Source of the DNA: JANMDR01 sp031376425
Lineage (GTDB): Bacteria > Pseudomonadota > Gammaproteobacteria > Burkholderiales > Usitatibacteraceae
DNA length: 30,087 bases
Direction of reading: 5' to 3'
NCBI GenBank assembly: GCA_031376425.1
Contig: JANMDR010000314.1
Coordinates: forward strand, 1-30,087
In this document: in pieces, positions 5,558 through 13,705 of the stretch
Layout of the letters: each line of letters starts with the position of its first letter
Position numbering within the stretch: the stretch's first letter is position 1
Position numbers and translations under genes: made by a program
Notes under the pieces: generated by a model
Told to the model about the DNA's origin: nothing
What the model saw: only the letters and a program-made list of their open reading frames with translations
The model's database searches: none

Positions 5558-8413
5558 TTATCGAACGCTAGCCATCTGTGCAAATTGACTCTGGAGTTTA
5601 TTTTCGGCCGCCAACATTTGGAATGCCGCGAACGCGGTCTTTAATTGCGTTCTGGATGACGCGTCGAGGCAATCGGTCAGCCCTAACTCTTCGGCACGTA
5701 AGCCGATACGGAGCAGGTTTAAGTTTGTGCTGTAATCAATGGGTGTCGTAGTCGGCGGAGGTGTTGCTTGTTCAATGGCCGCTTTGATCGCCGTACATGC
5801 GCCAGCCCCCGTTTCCATTTCTGCGAGGCTCGTATTGATGAATGCGAGCAAACGCAAACGGTGAGGTGGTGCAAGTAGTTTATTCTCACTGACTCGTGCC
5901 AGCAACGCGCGCTGCGCCGTGCGTAAACTTGGTGAGGTTGGTAACGCTGTTGTGGCGGTGTCTCGTTTACGCTGCAATTGATAGCGCACCAAATTCGCAC
6001 GACTTTCTGCGGTCACCAGAAGCGTAAGAACAAAGCTATTTTGCGGTGCAGATTTCAGCATATCGTTGGCGATTTTTAGCGCGGAATCCAACACGGGTAA
6101 GGCGCGGGCAAGATGTGCGGGGTCTGGTGATTCGGATAAATAACGTCCGGTTTTAACGTCCGTTACCAAGCGCCGTATGATCATACCGGTGTCGCTCTTG
6201 GCATCTAAGTCCTTATATTCGCGTAGGGCTAACAACTTCTGGCGCCCTGCTTCGGTGTGGTAAACGGCTCTTATTAAATCGCCCTGCGTGTGGTAGTTGG
6301 TGCCAACTTCAATTTCCATCATGGCAACTTGCGCCAATAAGGCGCTGCGTGTGGCGCTTTTTAAGGCTAACTTTTCATAGCCGTTGCGTACTAATTCAAG
6401 CTGTGCACGGGCAAGGCCGTGTTGTCCCACGCACCCTGCGGTGGTCGCGCTTTCAAATGCGCTACCCAAGCTATTCATCATGGCCTGTTCATCGTCGGCG
6501 AACGCCAATTGATAGGTGGTTAAAAAGGGTTTGTGCTCTGCGTAAATTTTGAGGGCGGTAACAGAATTGCGGCGCGAATTCATGCCAGCACAGCTTTCCG
6601 TCATCGCGCGCATCCGTACTAATTTGAGACGGGTATGCGCAGCTGCACTTGCTTGGCGCAGTTGTGCAACGCTACTTTGGTTGGATACTGTTTGCAGTGG
6701 CAATGCCAGTGCGCGGTCAAGAAACTGCACGGCGCTATCAACCTTGCCATAGCTCATTTCGTAATCGGCACGGGCACTGAGCGCTGCGGCCAGTCCTTCT
6801 GAATCAATCATGCTATCGGGTGCGCGTGCCCGTAATTTTTCACGTAAGTTAAGTGCACGTTGCAAATTATCTAATGCGTCTTCAGGTTTTGCTTTTGATG
6901 CGCGAAAAAGTGAGCCGTAAACTGTACCTAAGCGCTCATAGCCCGCAGCCAAGTCGCGCAGTAGTGCGGGGTCGTCGTTGGCACTTGCCTCTAGTAATTT
7001 TAGATACTTGAGTGAATCAGCAGCAATCTTTTCTTGCAGCGCGACGGATCCGGGCAAAGCGGCAGCCTGATCGAAATAGTCGAACAATACTTTGCCGGCC
7101 AATTGTCGTAGCTCACGGTTGCGCTCCTCCGCGATCGCACGGGCACGCGATTCTTGTATCGACTTCCAAGTGGAAACCGTGGCACCTGCGCAAAGGCTTA
7201 ATACCAAAGCCGCCACCAATGCACTGACGGCTCGATTGCGTTTGATAAACATCCAACCGCGCACCGTGGGCGTTTGCGTGCGTGCTTCCACGGGCACGCC
7301 TGTGAGCCAGCGTTTTAAATCGGCACCAAAGTCGGCAACAGATGGATAGCGCGCGCGCGGTTCACGAGCTAAGGCCTTAGCAAGCACGGCGTCTAAATCA
7401 CCCTTCAATGTAGGTGCGAGTTCGCGCGTTGCGATGGCGCTAGCTAAACGCGGAGTGGCATCAAGCAATAGGCGGATGATCGATAGTCCGCTTTGGGTAT
7501 CACGCATCGCGTTGAGTGCATCAAACGGGCTTTTACCAGTGATAACTTCAAACAACATCATGCCTAAGCTATAAATATCGCTCGCCACGCCGCTCGGCTC
7601 ACCGCGCATCTGCTCAGGGCTGGCATAGCGGGGCGTTAACATAGCCTGCGCAGTTTGGGTAGCTTGGCCGTTTGCGGCAGACTCAAATTCGGATTCAATC
7701 AGGCGCGAGATACCGAAGTCCAACAATTTTGGCAACCCTTCTGCCGTGACCAACACATTACTGGGCTTGATATCGCGGTGCACGATTAACTGTTGGTGTG
7801 CGTGCTGCACAGCGTCTAGTAGCGGCAATACGAGTTTAATTTTTTCGGTTAAGTTGAGTGCCTTGGCATATTCATCTAACCGTATGCCGTTGACGCGCTC
7901 CATGACTAAATAAGAAATACCACTGTCACTCACGCCGCCATCGAGTAATCGGGCAATGTGGGGATGGTTTAAGGTTGCCAGCAGTTGGCGCTCGCGTGCC
8001 AGCTTTGATGCGCTAGACGGATCAAAGCCCCCGTGCATTAGCTTAATGGCGACCGTTTGTTCATAGGCACCATCGGCGCGACTGGCGGCAAACACCGCAC
8101 TCATGCCACCACGTCCCAGTTCTTCACCAAGCAGGTAGGGGCCAAAACGTGTTCCTGCCATGTTTAATTTGCCTGAAGAGCTTTTAAAATAAGGAATTTT
8201 CAGCTTATTTTCGGCAGACAATGTAGCAGCAAGCACTTCACTTGTCGTTTCATCGGCTGCAGCCGCTAGGTAGGCGCGAACTTCTGCCAGCAACGCGTCG
8301 TCCCCTGCGCATTGCGCCACACAATAAGCGTCGCGCGCGTCAGCGTCAAGGTCGAGCGCTGTTTCAATGATCGGCTTTGCGCTGAGCCAAAGGGCTAAAT
8401 TAGGGGCGGTCAC
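5558..8413 (-). CDS. Membrane-anchored Hanks-type serine/threonine kinase with TPR-like C-terminal region
   Basis: I choose GTG 8413, whose bases overlap the TGA of the upstream sigma factor as GTGA (8413-8410), giving 951 residues. The alternative ATG 8455 would add 14 residues and a 46-base overlap. Residue numbers are from GTG. An acidic N-terminal segment with 'GDDALLAEVRAYL' (about 37-50) is typical of kinases paired with ECF sigma factors. The kinase domain spans about 90-375: glycine-rich loop 'GRGGMSAVF' (100-108), Lys124, catalytic 'HRDIKPSN' (212-219) and 'DFG' (232-234), all intact. A transmembrane helix follows at about 395-414, so the kinase is cytoplasmic. The last 500 or so residues form helical, TPR-like repeats and would be periplasmic, suggesting a sensor arm. 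The preceding gene is its probable substrate. A hairpin repeat lies in frame in the linker before the kinase domain. Confidence 0.92.
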   Translation of the reverse strand: MTAPNLALWLSAKPIIETALDLDADARDAYCVAQCAGDDALLAEVRAYLAAAADETTSEVLAATLSAENKLKIPYFKSSSGKLNMAGTRFGPYLLGEELGRGGMSAVFAASRADGAYEQTVAIKLMHGGFDPSSASKLARERQLLATLNHPHIARLLDGGVSDSGISYLVMERVNGIRLDEYAKALNLTEKIKLVLPLLDAVQHAHQQLIVHRDIKPSNVLVTAEGLPKLLDFGISRLIESEFESAANGQATQTAQAMLTPRYASPEQMRGEPSGVASDIYSLGMMLFEVITGKSPFDALNAMRDTQSGLSIIRLLLDATPRLASAIATRELAPTLKGDLDAVLAKALAREPRARYPSVADFGADLKRWLTGVPVEARTQTPTVRGWMFIKRNRAVSALVAALVLSLCAGATVSTWKSIQESRARAIAEERNRELRQLAGKVLFDYFDQAAALPGSVALQEKIAADSLKYLKLLEASANDDPALLRDLAAGYERLGTVYGSLFRASKAKPEDALDNLQRALNLREKLRARAPDSMIDSEGLAAALSARADYEMSYGKVDSAVQFLDRALALPLQTVSNQSSVAQLRQASAAAHTRLKLVRMRAMTESCAGMNSRRNSVTALKIYAEHKPFLTTYQLAFADDEQAMMNSLGSAFESATTAGCVGQHGLARAQLELVRNGYEKLALKSATRSALLAQVAMMEIEVGTNYHTQGDLIRAVYHTEAGRQKLLALREYKDLDAKSDTGMIIRRLVTDVKTGRYLSESPDPAHLARALPVLDSALKIANDMLKSAPQNSFVLTLLVTAESRANLVRYQLQRKRDTATTALPTSPSLRTAQRALLARVSENKLLAPPHRLRLLAFINTSLAEMETGAGACTAIKAAIEQATPPPTTTPIDYSTNLNLLRIGLRAEELGLTDCLDASSRTQLKTAFAAFQMLAAENKLQSQFAQMASVR
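8172..8204. repeat. Dispersed 33-nt hairpin repeat, copy 7, inside the kinase gene
   Basis: Here CCTGAAGA and TTTTCAGC flank a TTTTAAAATAAGGAA-type core. Its 33 bases align without gaps with the intergenic copies, best with copy 4. On the coding (minus) strand it is read in frame as 'KLKIPYFKSSSG', a short basic/Ser stretch in the linker just before the kinase domain ('GTRFGPYLLGEELGRGG'). It appears to be a tolerated in-frame insertion. Confidence 0.5.
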
Positions 8414-9006
8414 GGTGATAGCGCCCGTTTTAAAAACAACCGTGCAGATTTCCATTCACGTTTAATGGTGGCGGGCGACAAATTCATCGCGCACGCCGTT
8501 TCCTCAATGGAAAGCCCGCCAAAAAAACGTAGCTCGACTAACTTGGCTTGGCGTTCGTCCACGGCCGCGAGCTTGTTCAGTAAATCATCCAAGGCCACGA
8601 CATCGACCTGGTTTTCTGACAAGCTAGGTTGCTGCTCAATTTCTGAAAGCGCACCTGTTAAGGTGAGGCGTACCCAATCGCCACTGCGTTTTTCTGCTTT
8701 GTGCGCCAGGGCGTGATCTACCAGCACTTGCCGCATGGTACGTGCTGCAATATTTAAAAAATGGGCATCACTTTCCCAAGTCATATTACTGTGAGAAAGT
8801 TTTATGTAAGCCTCGTGCACTAAGCCTGTGGCCGAAAGCGTATGGTCGTCACGCTCGCGCACCATTTGCCGTGTAGCTAATCTGTGGAGTTCCCGATAAA
8901 GGCTTTGGATGAGTTGTTCCAAATTAAAGGTAAAAAATAATTTTTGAAATGATGAGCTAATTTTCGGCCATTTCTCGCTAATAGTAAATAAGGATAACGC
9001 ATTCAC
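8410..9006 (-). CDS. ECF sigma factor, TIGR02999-like / ECF43-like
   Basis: The product is 198 residues with the frame open from GTG 9006. Region 2 reads 'LYRELHRLATRQMVRERD' then 'HTLSATGLVHEAYIKLS' (55-71), and 'DAHFLNIAARTMRQVLVDHA' follows. Region 4 is 'VDERQAKLVELRFFGGLSIE' then 'ETACAMNLSPATIKREWKSA', a helix-turn-helix for -35 recognition. The pattern is that of sigma factors encoded next to Ser/Thr kinases. Most ECF factors carry an acidic Asp/Glu-rich stretch before L-V-x-E in region 2.2; here that stretch is L57-S58-A59-T60-G61, uncharged and phosphorylatable. No anti-sigma factor gene is adjacent. The kinase starts within the stop codon, implying translational coupling. The first 27 residues are AT-rich coding and match the family poorly, so the true start may be further in (for example TTG 8922). 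Confidence 0.88.
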   Translation of the reverse strand: MNALSLFTISEKWPKISSSFQKLFFTFNLEQLIQSLYRELHRLATRQMVRERDDHTLSATGLVHEAYIKLSHSNMTWESDAHFLNIAARTMRQVLVDHALAHKAEKRSGDWVRLTLTGALSEIEQQPSLSENQVDVVALDDLLNKLAAVDERQAKLVELRFFGGLSIEETACAMNLSPATIKREWKSARLFLKRALSP

Positions 9007-9044
9007 GTTTGCTCGCGTTGGTAGTTCGTCACTTCACCATTTAC

Positions 9045-9050
9045 AAAGGA
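9045..9050 (+). promoter_or_regulatory. Ribosome-binding site of the Kelch/NHL gene
   Basis: AAAGGA lies 6 bases before ATG 9057. This selects ATG 9057 and puts the signal peptide at the true N-terminus. The frame is open from TTG 9009, but that start has no site and would prefix 16 residues to the signal peptide. Confidence 0.8.
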
Positions 9051-9056
9051 TACGCC

Positions 9057-12000
9057 ATGTTCCGAAATACGCTTTATTCAATTACCCGCACGGCTTGTAT
9101 TGCGGTTTTTGCCATGATGGGCATGGTTGCTAAAGCAGACTTTATTGCAGGACCTAATCTGCCAGCACCACGTGGTGATGTTGCTGCCACCTTGTTGGCG
9201 GATGGTCGGGTGTTGATTGTGGGTGGCTTTACAGCATTTGGCAGCCCGCTGCCGCAAACGAACACCAGCTTAATTTTTGATCCCGCCACGAATAACTACC
9301 TAAATGGCGCTGCCATTAGCGGCGGCGGTTTGGGTCGCGTTAGTGTGCGGCTGGGCGATGGCAGGGTGTTGGTGAACGGTGGTGGCGGTGGCATTGTGTC
9401 TTCGCAGTCAAGCGCAATCTATAACCCAGCAAGCAATACCTTTACGGTCGCGGCGGATTCTGTTGCCGCCAACTTTCACCGTAGTGCTATGTTGTTGGCA
9501 GACGGTCGCGCTTTATTTTTTGGCGGCGTGCCTGACAGCCGCTTTTTGCCTCTTGGCGGCAGCGGTGAAGTTTACAACCCGCAAACCAATACTTGGACGA
9601 CCTTGGGTGCCGTACTAGAATTTCAACGCGCAGGCTATACCGTCGTGGAAGTAGCGCCAGGTCAGTTACTGCTGGCGGGTGACAGCAGTGCATCAAATTC
9701 TGCAGCGACATCTGCCAATAACGGCCGCGCCACGCCGGCTTATTTGTATGACTTAGCCACGGCCACACTTACTGCGCTACCGCCCGTGTTTTTAGCCGAA
9801 GAGAACACGACGCCGGTAAAAGAAATCGCGGTGCTTAAACTCGCCGATGGGCGAGTGCTATTTACTGGCGGCATGCGCCGAGATTATCGTCCGGGTGCGT
9901 CGACGGCGTTTGCACCAAATATGCGGACAAGCATCTTTGACTACACAACCCGGCGCTTTACTGAAACTGCTTCGGCACCGGCTCTACCCGTTGGTGTGCG
10001 TTTATTTTCGCAGGGCGGCAGTATTTTGGCTCTCGCTCAAGCGGACCCAAGGGCGGCGGCAGGTACGTCTTTTTTGGTGCTTGATCGTTTTTCTTTAGCA
10101 GACAGTTCATGGTCCCGTGTCGGCACTTTTGACTTAGAGCATGACGGTATGACCACAGGCCTTCTAAACAACGTCGTGCAATTGGCAAATGGCGATTTGT
10201 TTATTCCAGGCGGGTACACCAATACGGGGGCGTCGGCTTTCCCTAGCGCCAGAACTTGGCTAATACGGGCCACCCCTGCATTTGCACCCACGCCGGTGGC
10301 AAGCGTGAGGGTCGTTTCGCCGGGTAGTACATCAGGTCGTGTTGTCAGCGCGGGTGCCGGTCAACCGCTCACGCCAATCATCGTCCGCATGTTAGATATT
10401 GCCGAGCTACCCGTTATCAACCAACGCGCAGCTATTACGGCGGATATTGCCAACCGTGTGAGTTGCGCGGACGGCACATTATCAAACGCAAACGGTGATT
10501 CCACTGTGGACTGCATCGCTGGGAATATGGTTTCAAACAATGTGTTGCGTGCCCGTAGCGGCACTGTGGTGAGTGCCGACGTTATTACGCTCAACATTAC
10601 AGCGCCTGTAAGTCCGCCGCCTGCGAGCAACCTGCCAAATGTGGCGCAGCAGCTGAGCACGTTAGCAGGTAGCGGGCCACTAGCGGGCGGCGGCATGAGC
10701 GGCGTGGTCAATGATGTGTTGCCAACTAGCGTGCCAATAGACGCCACCAGTGTGACCAAAGATCGTGAAGGTAATACCTATTTTATCAATGCAGGTGGAT
10801 TGATTAGCGTCATTTCGGCGCTGACAGGCCGCTTGTTTACCGTTGGCGGCACGGGTGTGCCAGGTTTCAGCGGTGATGGCGGTGTGGCCACGGCGGCACA
10901 GTTTAACAACCCAACGAGCTTGATATTCGATCCTAATGGCAATTTGTATGTTGTCGATACCGGTAATCACCGTATCCGCCGCATTGCCTTTGGCACGTTC
11001 ATTGTGACCACTATTGCCGGTGGTGGCAGTGCAATTACCGATGGCATTTTAGGCTCGACCGCAAGGTTGGATTCGCCGCGTGGTATCGCGCTAGATGCGC
11101 TGGGCAATTTGTATTTTATTGATGGCGCAAATCGCATCTTGCGCTTACAGTTAGCTACCGGTGTTTTGAGTTTTTTTGCCGGTAGCCAAACAGCCGGTAG
11201 CAGTGGTGATGGCGGTAGCGCTTTGGCGGCGCGCTTCAGCGGTATCACGGCCATTCGGTTTGATTTGCAAGGTAATTTATTTATACTCGATGCGGGTAAC
11301 TATCGTATTCGCTGCATTAATCGTAGTGGCATTGTGGTGCCGTTTGCGGGAACAGGCTCGATTGGCATCGGCGGAGATGGCGGATTGGCGATCAACGCCC
11401 AATTTACTAATTTACGCGATTTTGCCTTCGACTTATTCGGGCAAATCTACCTCCTAGATGGTAGCGTAATGCGGCGTATCAACATGCATACCGGCGTTAT
11501 TAGCCTTTATGTGCTGCCAGGGGTTACGGCTATAAATCCTGTCGGTATTTACATTGATGCCTTCAGCAATCTAATGCTAGCCGCCAGAAATCGCCTGCAT
11601 ATATTGCGCTATGCGGCAGCGCCTAATTATGGACTGCAGTTTCAAGGCGTGCTGGCCGGTGCGTTGGACAGCCTCGTACTCTCCAATTCGTTGAGTTTAA
11701 GCGGGTTTACCGGCAGCGTCACCCTGAGTATCGAGGGCGGTGAATACAATATAGGTTGCATTGCCAGCGCACCTTGGAGCAGCGCTTTACAACAGCTAAC
11801 AGTGTCCAACCCCGCGCAACAGGTTTGCTTACGGGTACGCGCAGGCAACTTCGCGGGGGCGACCCGTACGGCAGTGTTCAGGGTAAACAATAGCGGATCG
11901 CCCTTTACGGTGGTTAGCCCAGAGACGGATCTCCTAGCTCGTTACCGCGTCTTCGTGACGAGTTTGCGCACGCATCTCTACACCACCGATAAAAACGAGT

Positions 12001-12428
12001 ACGACTATCTCACTACAAATTTCCCCGCAATCTATAGCGCTGAAGGCATCAGTCACTATCTTTATCGCGCAACGGATAGCACCGGTAACGCACTCACGAT
12101 TATGCGCGCAGGGCAAACCGCCGTTCCCTACTACCGCTTGTACTTTAATGCCCAGCGTCGGCACTTTTACACCTCTGACTTCAATGAGTACGATGCGCTG
12201 CGCAAAATCCCGGGCTTTGCGTCGGACGAGAGAACCAGTGGCAGCTTATTTCTTCGCTACGGTGTACCCGGCACGGTACCGCTTTATCGCCTGTATAACG
12301 CCGCCATTAATAGCCATTTATGGACAGTGGACAGCAATGAATTCACGGTTCTCAAAACCCGTGGCTGGACACCCGAAGGCCAGCTAGGAAATCCGGAAGG
12401 AGTGGATGGCTATGTTTACAGTCGATAG
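9057..12428 (+). CDS. Large exported Kelch-repeat / NHL-repeat / DUF5648 protein
   Basis: The product is 1123 residues from ATG 9057. The signal peptide is 'CIAVFAMMGMVAKA' with A-K-A cleavage near 27. Domain order follows. (1) About 30-415: repeated Kelch/galactose-oxidase-like blades, each with 'LADGRVLIVGG' (also 'LGDGRVLVNGG', 'LADGRVLFTGG') and 'IFDPATN' or 'IYNPASN'. (2) About 415-535: an Ig-like linker with two cysteines. (3) About 575-855: NHL/teneurin-type propeller repeats with 'FSGDGG..A..AQF' and 'DPNGNLYVVDTGNHRIRRI'. (4) About 958-1121: three DUF5648-type repeats ('LYTTDKNEY', 'HFYTSDFNEY', 'HLWTVDSNEF'). Such proteins are surface or secreted binding proteins; no catalytic residues are evident and a ligand cannot be named. 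The gene diverges from the ECF/kinase operon across only 50 bases, so it is a candidate target, and it overlaps the next gene by 17 bases. Confidence 0.9.
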   Translation: MFRNTLYSITRTACIAVFAMMGMVAKADFIAGPNLPAPRGDVAATLLADGRVLIVGGFTAFGSPLPQTNTSLIFDPATNNYLNGAAISGGGLGRVSVRLGDGRVLVNGGGGGIVSSQSSAIYNPASNTFTVAADSVAANFHRSAMLLADGRALFFGGVPDSRFLPLGGSGEVYNPQTNTWTTLGAVLEFQRAGYTVVEVAPGQLLLAGDSSASNSAATSANNGRATPAYLYDLATATLTALPPVFLAEENTTPVKEIAVLKLADGRVLFTGGMRRDYRPGASTAFAPNMRTSIFDYTTRRFTETASAPALPVGVRLFSQGGSILALAQADPRAAAGTSFLVLDRFSLADSSWSRVGTFDLEHDGMTTGLLNNVVQLANGDLFIPGGYTNTGASAFPSARTWLIRATPAFAPTPVASVRVVSPGSTSGRVVSAGAGQPLTPIIVRMLDIAELPVINQRAAITADIANRVSCADGTLSNANGDSTVDCIAGNMVSNNVLRARSGTVVSADVITLNITAPVSPPPASNLPNVAQQLSTLAGSGPLAGGGMSGVVNDVLPTSVPIDATSVTKDREGNTYFINAGGLISVISALTGRLFTVGGTGVPGFSGDGGVATAAQFNNPTSLIFDPNGNLYVVDTGNHRIRRIAFGTFIVTTIAGGGSAITDGILGSTARLDSPRGIALDALGNLYFIDGANRILRLQLATGVLSFFAGSQTAGSSGDGGSALAARFSGITAIRFDLQGNLFILDAGNYRIRCINRSGIVVPFAGTGSIGIGGDGGLAINAQFTNLRDFAFDLFGQIYLLDGSVMRRINMHTGVISLYVLPGVTAINPVGIYIDAFSNLMLAARNRLHILRYAAAPNYGLQFQGVLAGALDSLVLSNSLSLSGFTGSVTLSIEGGEYNIGCIASAPWSSALQQLTVSNPAQQVCLRVRAGNFAGATRTAVFRVNNSGSPFTVVSPETDLLARYRVFVTSLRTHLYTTDKNEYDYLTTNFPAIYSAEGISHYLYRATDSTGNALTIMRAGQTAVPYYRLYFNAQRRHFYTSDFNEYDALRKIPGFASDERTSGSLFLRYGVPGTVPLYRLYNAAINSHLWTVDSNEFTVLKTRGWTPEGQLGNPEGVDGYVYSR
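12395..12402 (+). promoter_or_regulatory. Ribosome-binding site inside the Kelch/NHL gene's 3' end
   Basis: GGAAGGAG is 9 bases before ATG 12412 but only 3 bases before the in-frame ATG 12406. Spacing favours ATG 12412. Its position within the upstream coding region indicates translational coupling of the two genes. Confidence 0.7.
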
Positions 12429-13596
12429 ACTATTCAAATTAGCATCGGCACCCATCATTCGTCGCCGCTTCCGGTATAACACCGTTGCTATGTGCATATT
12501 ATTGAGCATGACACTATTTGCGGTGATCGCGCAAAATACTTCCACTGCACAAGACACTGCCGCGCTGACTCTAGCTCCTACCGTCGCAACACCAGCCAGT
12601 AGGGCTGCCGATAGCACTGCCAATGCAGCACCGGAATCTGATCCCGCATTGCGTTTACCGGAACTGACGGCTAGTCAATGGTTTGACGGTAAAGCGCCTG
12701 GCACTTTCGGTGAGAAGTCGGTCAACCTTATTCCCCGCTCCATGCGTGTGGCAGTAGCTGGATTTAACGTTGTTTTTGTGACTGAAAATTTCGCGCGTGC
12801 GCGGGTACGCCCAAGCTACCTGCCGGGCCGGGACATGAGTGGAGCCAGCACCGCCATGCAGGTGAATCTTAAGGGGGTAGACGATGCCACTTTGCAATTG
12901 CTCACCGACCAAGCCTATCGGCGTTTTATCGCGCAACTGCGTTCCACAGGACGTGAAATCATAACCGTGGAGGATAAAAAGTGGAATTACAGCGCCTTTA
13001 ATGCGGCTCCAGCGCCAATGTCGGTGAGTTTTCATAACACTAAAGGCCGCGCCTTTGCGCCATCCGGTATTCCGCTTTGGTGGCAAGTGGGTGACCCGTG
13101 GAGCCCCAGCCAATTTGATCAAACTAACACCCGTGCTGTTTCAGCGGCCTCGCATGCGGCGGGCGCACCTATTATGCTTGCAGCTACTATTGTGGTTGAC
13201 TTCGCGCAAATGGCCTCTAGCGGTAATCGCAGCGGGCTCATTGCACGTACCGCTGAAGTTGGCACCACACTTGCTATTAGCGTTAATCGTATGGATGTGC
13301 TCATGGTGCGTGCCGAGGAGCTAAAGTTTGGGGGCGTACACAAAGGCGATATGGCGTGGATAAATTTGGTTAAACCACTAGAAACCGATATTGAATTTGC
13401 GGTACTAACCAAGACTGAAAAAGACCACGGCAGCGGCGTGAGCGGTTTTTTATCAAAGGCGTTTATAGGCAGCGGAAAAACCCAATTTCGGTTGGCTGAA
13501 ACCAGCAACAACGAATACAGCAAAGCGGTGACAGCAGTGCTTGAGCGGGCAACAGGGACTTACGCGAAACTATTTACAGAGTTTCCGGCAAAGTAA
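12412..13596 (+). CDS. Exported or membrane-anchored partner of the Kelch/NHL protein, unknown family
   Basis: The product is 394 residues from ATG 12412 (ATG 12406 would add two). The N-terminus has a basic stretch 'RRRFRY' followed by a hydrophobic helix 'VAMCILLSMTLFAVIA' (about 26-41), then a low-complexity Thr/Ala/Pro linker to about 80. This suggests a long signal peptide or an N-terminal membrane anchor with the rest in the periplasm. The remaining domain (about 85-394) includes 'MRVAVAGFNVVFVTENFARA', 'DQAYRRFIAQLRSTGREIIT', 'FAPSGIPLWWQVGDPW' and an alternating hydrophobic stretch around 'APIMLAATIVVDFAQMA'. I recognise no family. The 17-base overlap with the upstream gene makes a shared function or complex likely. 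A strong bidirectional terminator follows 35 bases after the stop. Confidence 0.8.
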   Translation: MFTVDRLFKLASAPIIRRRFRYNTVAMCILLSMTLFAVIAQNTSTAQDTAALTLAPTVATPASRAADSTANAAPESDPALRLPELTASQWFDGKAPGTFGEKSVNLIPRSMRVAVAGFNVVFVTENFARARVRPSYLPGRDMSGASTAMQVNLKGVDDATLQLLTDQAYRRFIAQLRSTGREIITVEDKKWNYSAFNAAPAPMSVSFHNTKGRAFAPSGIPLWWQVGDPWSPSQFDQTNTRAVSAASHAAGAPIMLAATIVVDFAQMASSGNRSGLIARTAEVGTTLAISVNRMDVLMVRAEELKFGGVHKGDMAWINLVKPLETDIEFAVLTKTEKDHGSGVSGFLSKAFIGSGKTQFRLAETSNNEYSKAVTAVLERATGTYAKLFTEFPAK

Positions 13597-13631
13597 TTCG
13601 GGGAGCCGTGTTGCGATTGGGCGTTTAAGTT

Positions 13632-13669
13632 AAAAACCCCCATTGTGCATTTTTGCATAATGGGGGTTT
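13632..13669. terminator. Strong bidirectional Rho-independent terminator
   Basis: AAACCCCCATTGTGCA (13634-13649) pairs with TGCATAATGGGGGTTT (13654-13669) through 16 pairs with one G-T wobble, closed by a TTTT loop. A run of A's precedes it and TTTGGTTTG follows, so it can act on both strands. It lies between the convergent stops at 13596 and 13706 and should end both the Kelch/NHL operon and the pil operon. Confidence 0.9.
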
Positions 13670-13705
13670 GGTTTGAATCGATGCTGTTCAAGCCGCTTGA
13701 CCGGT

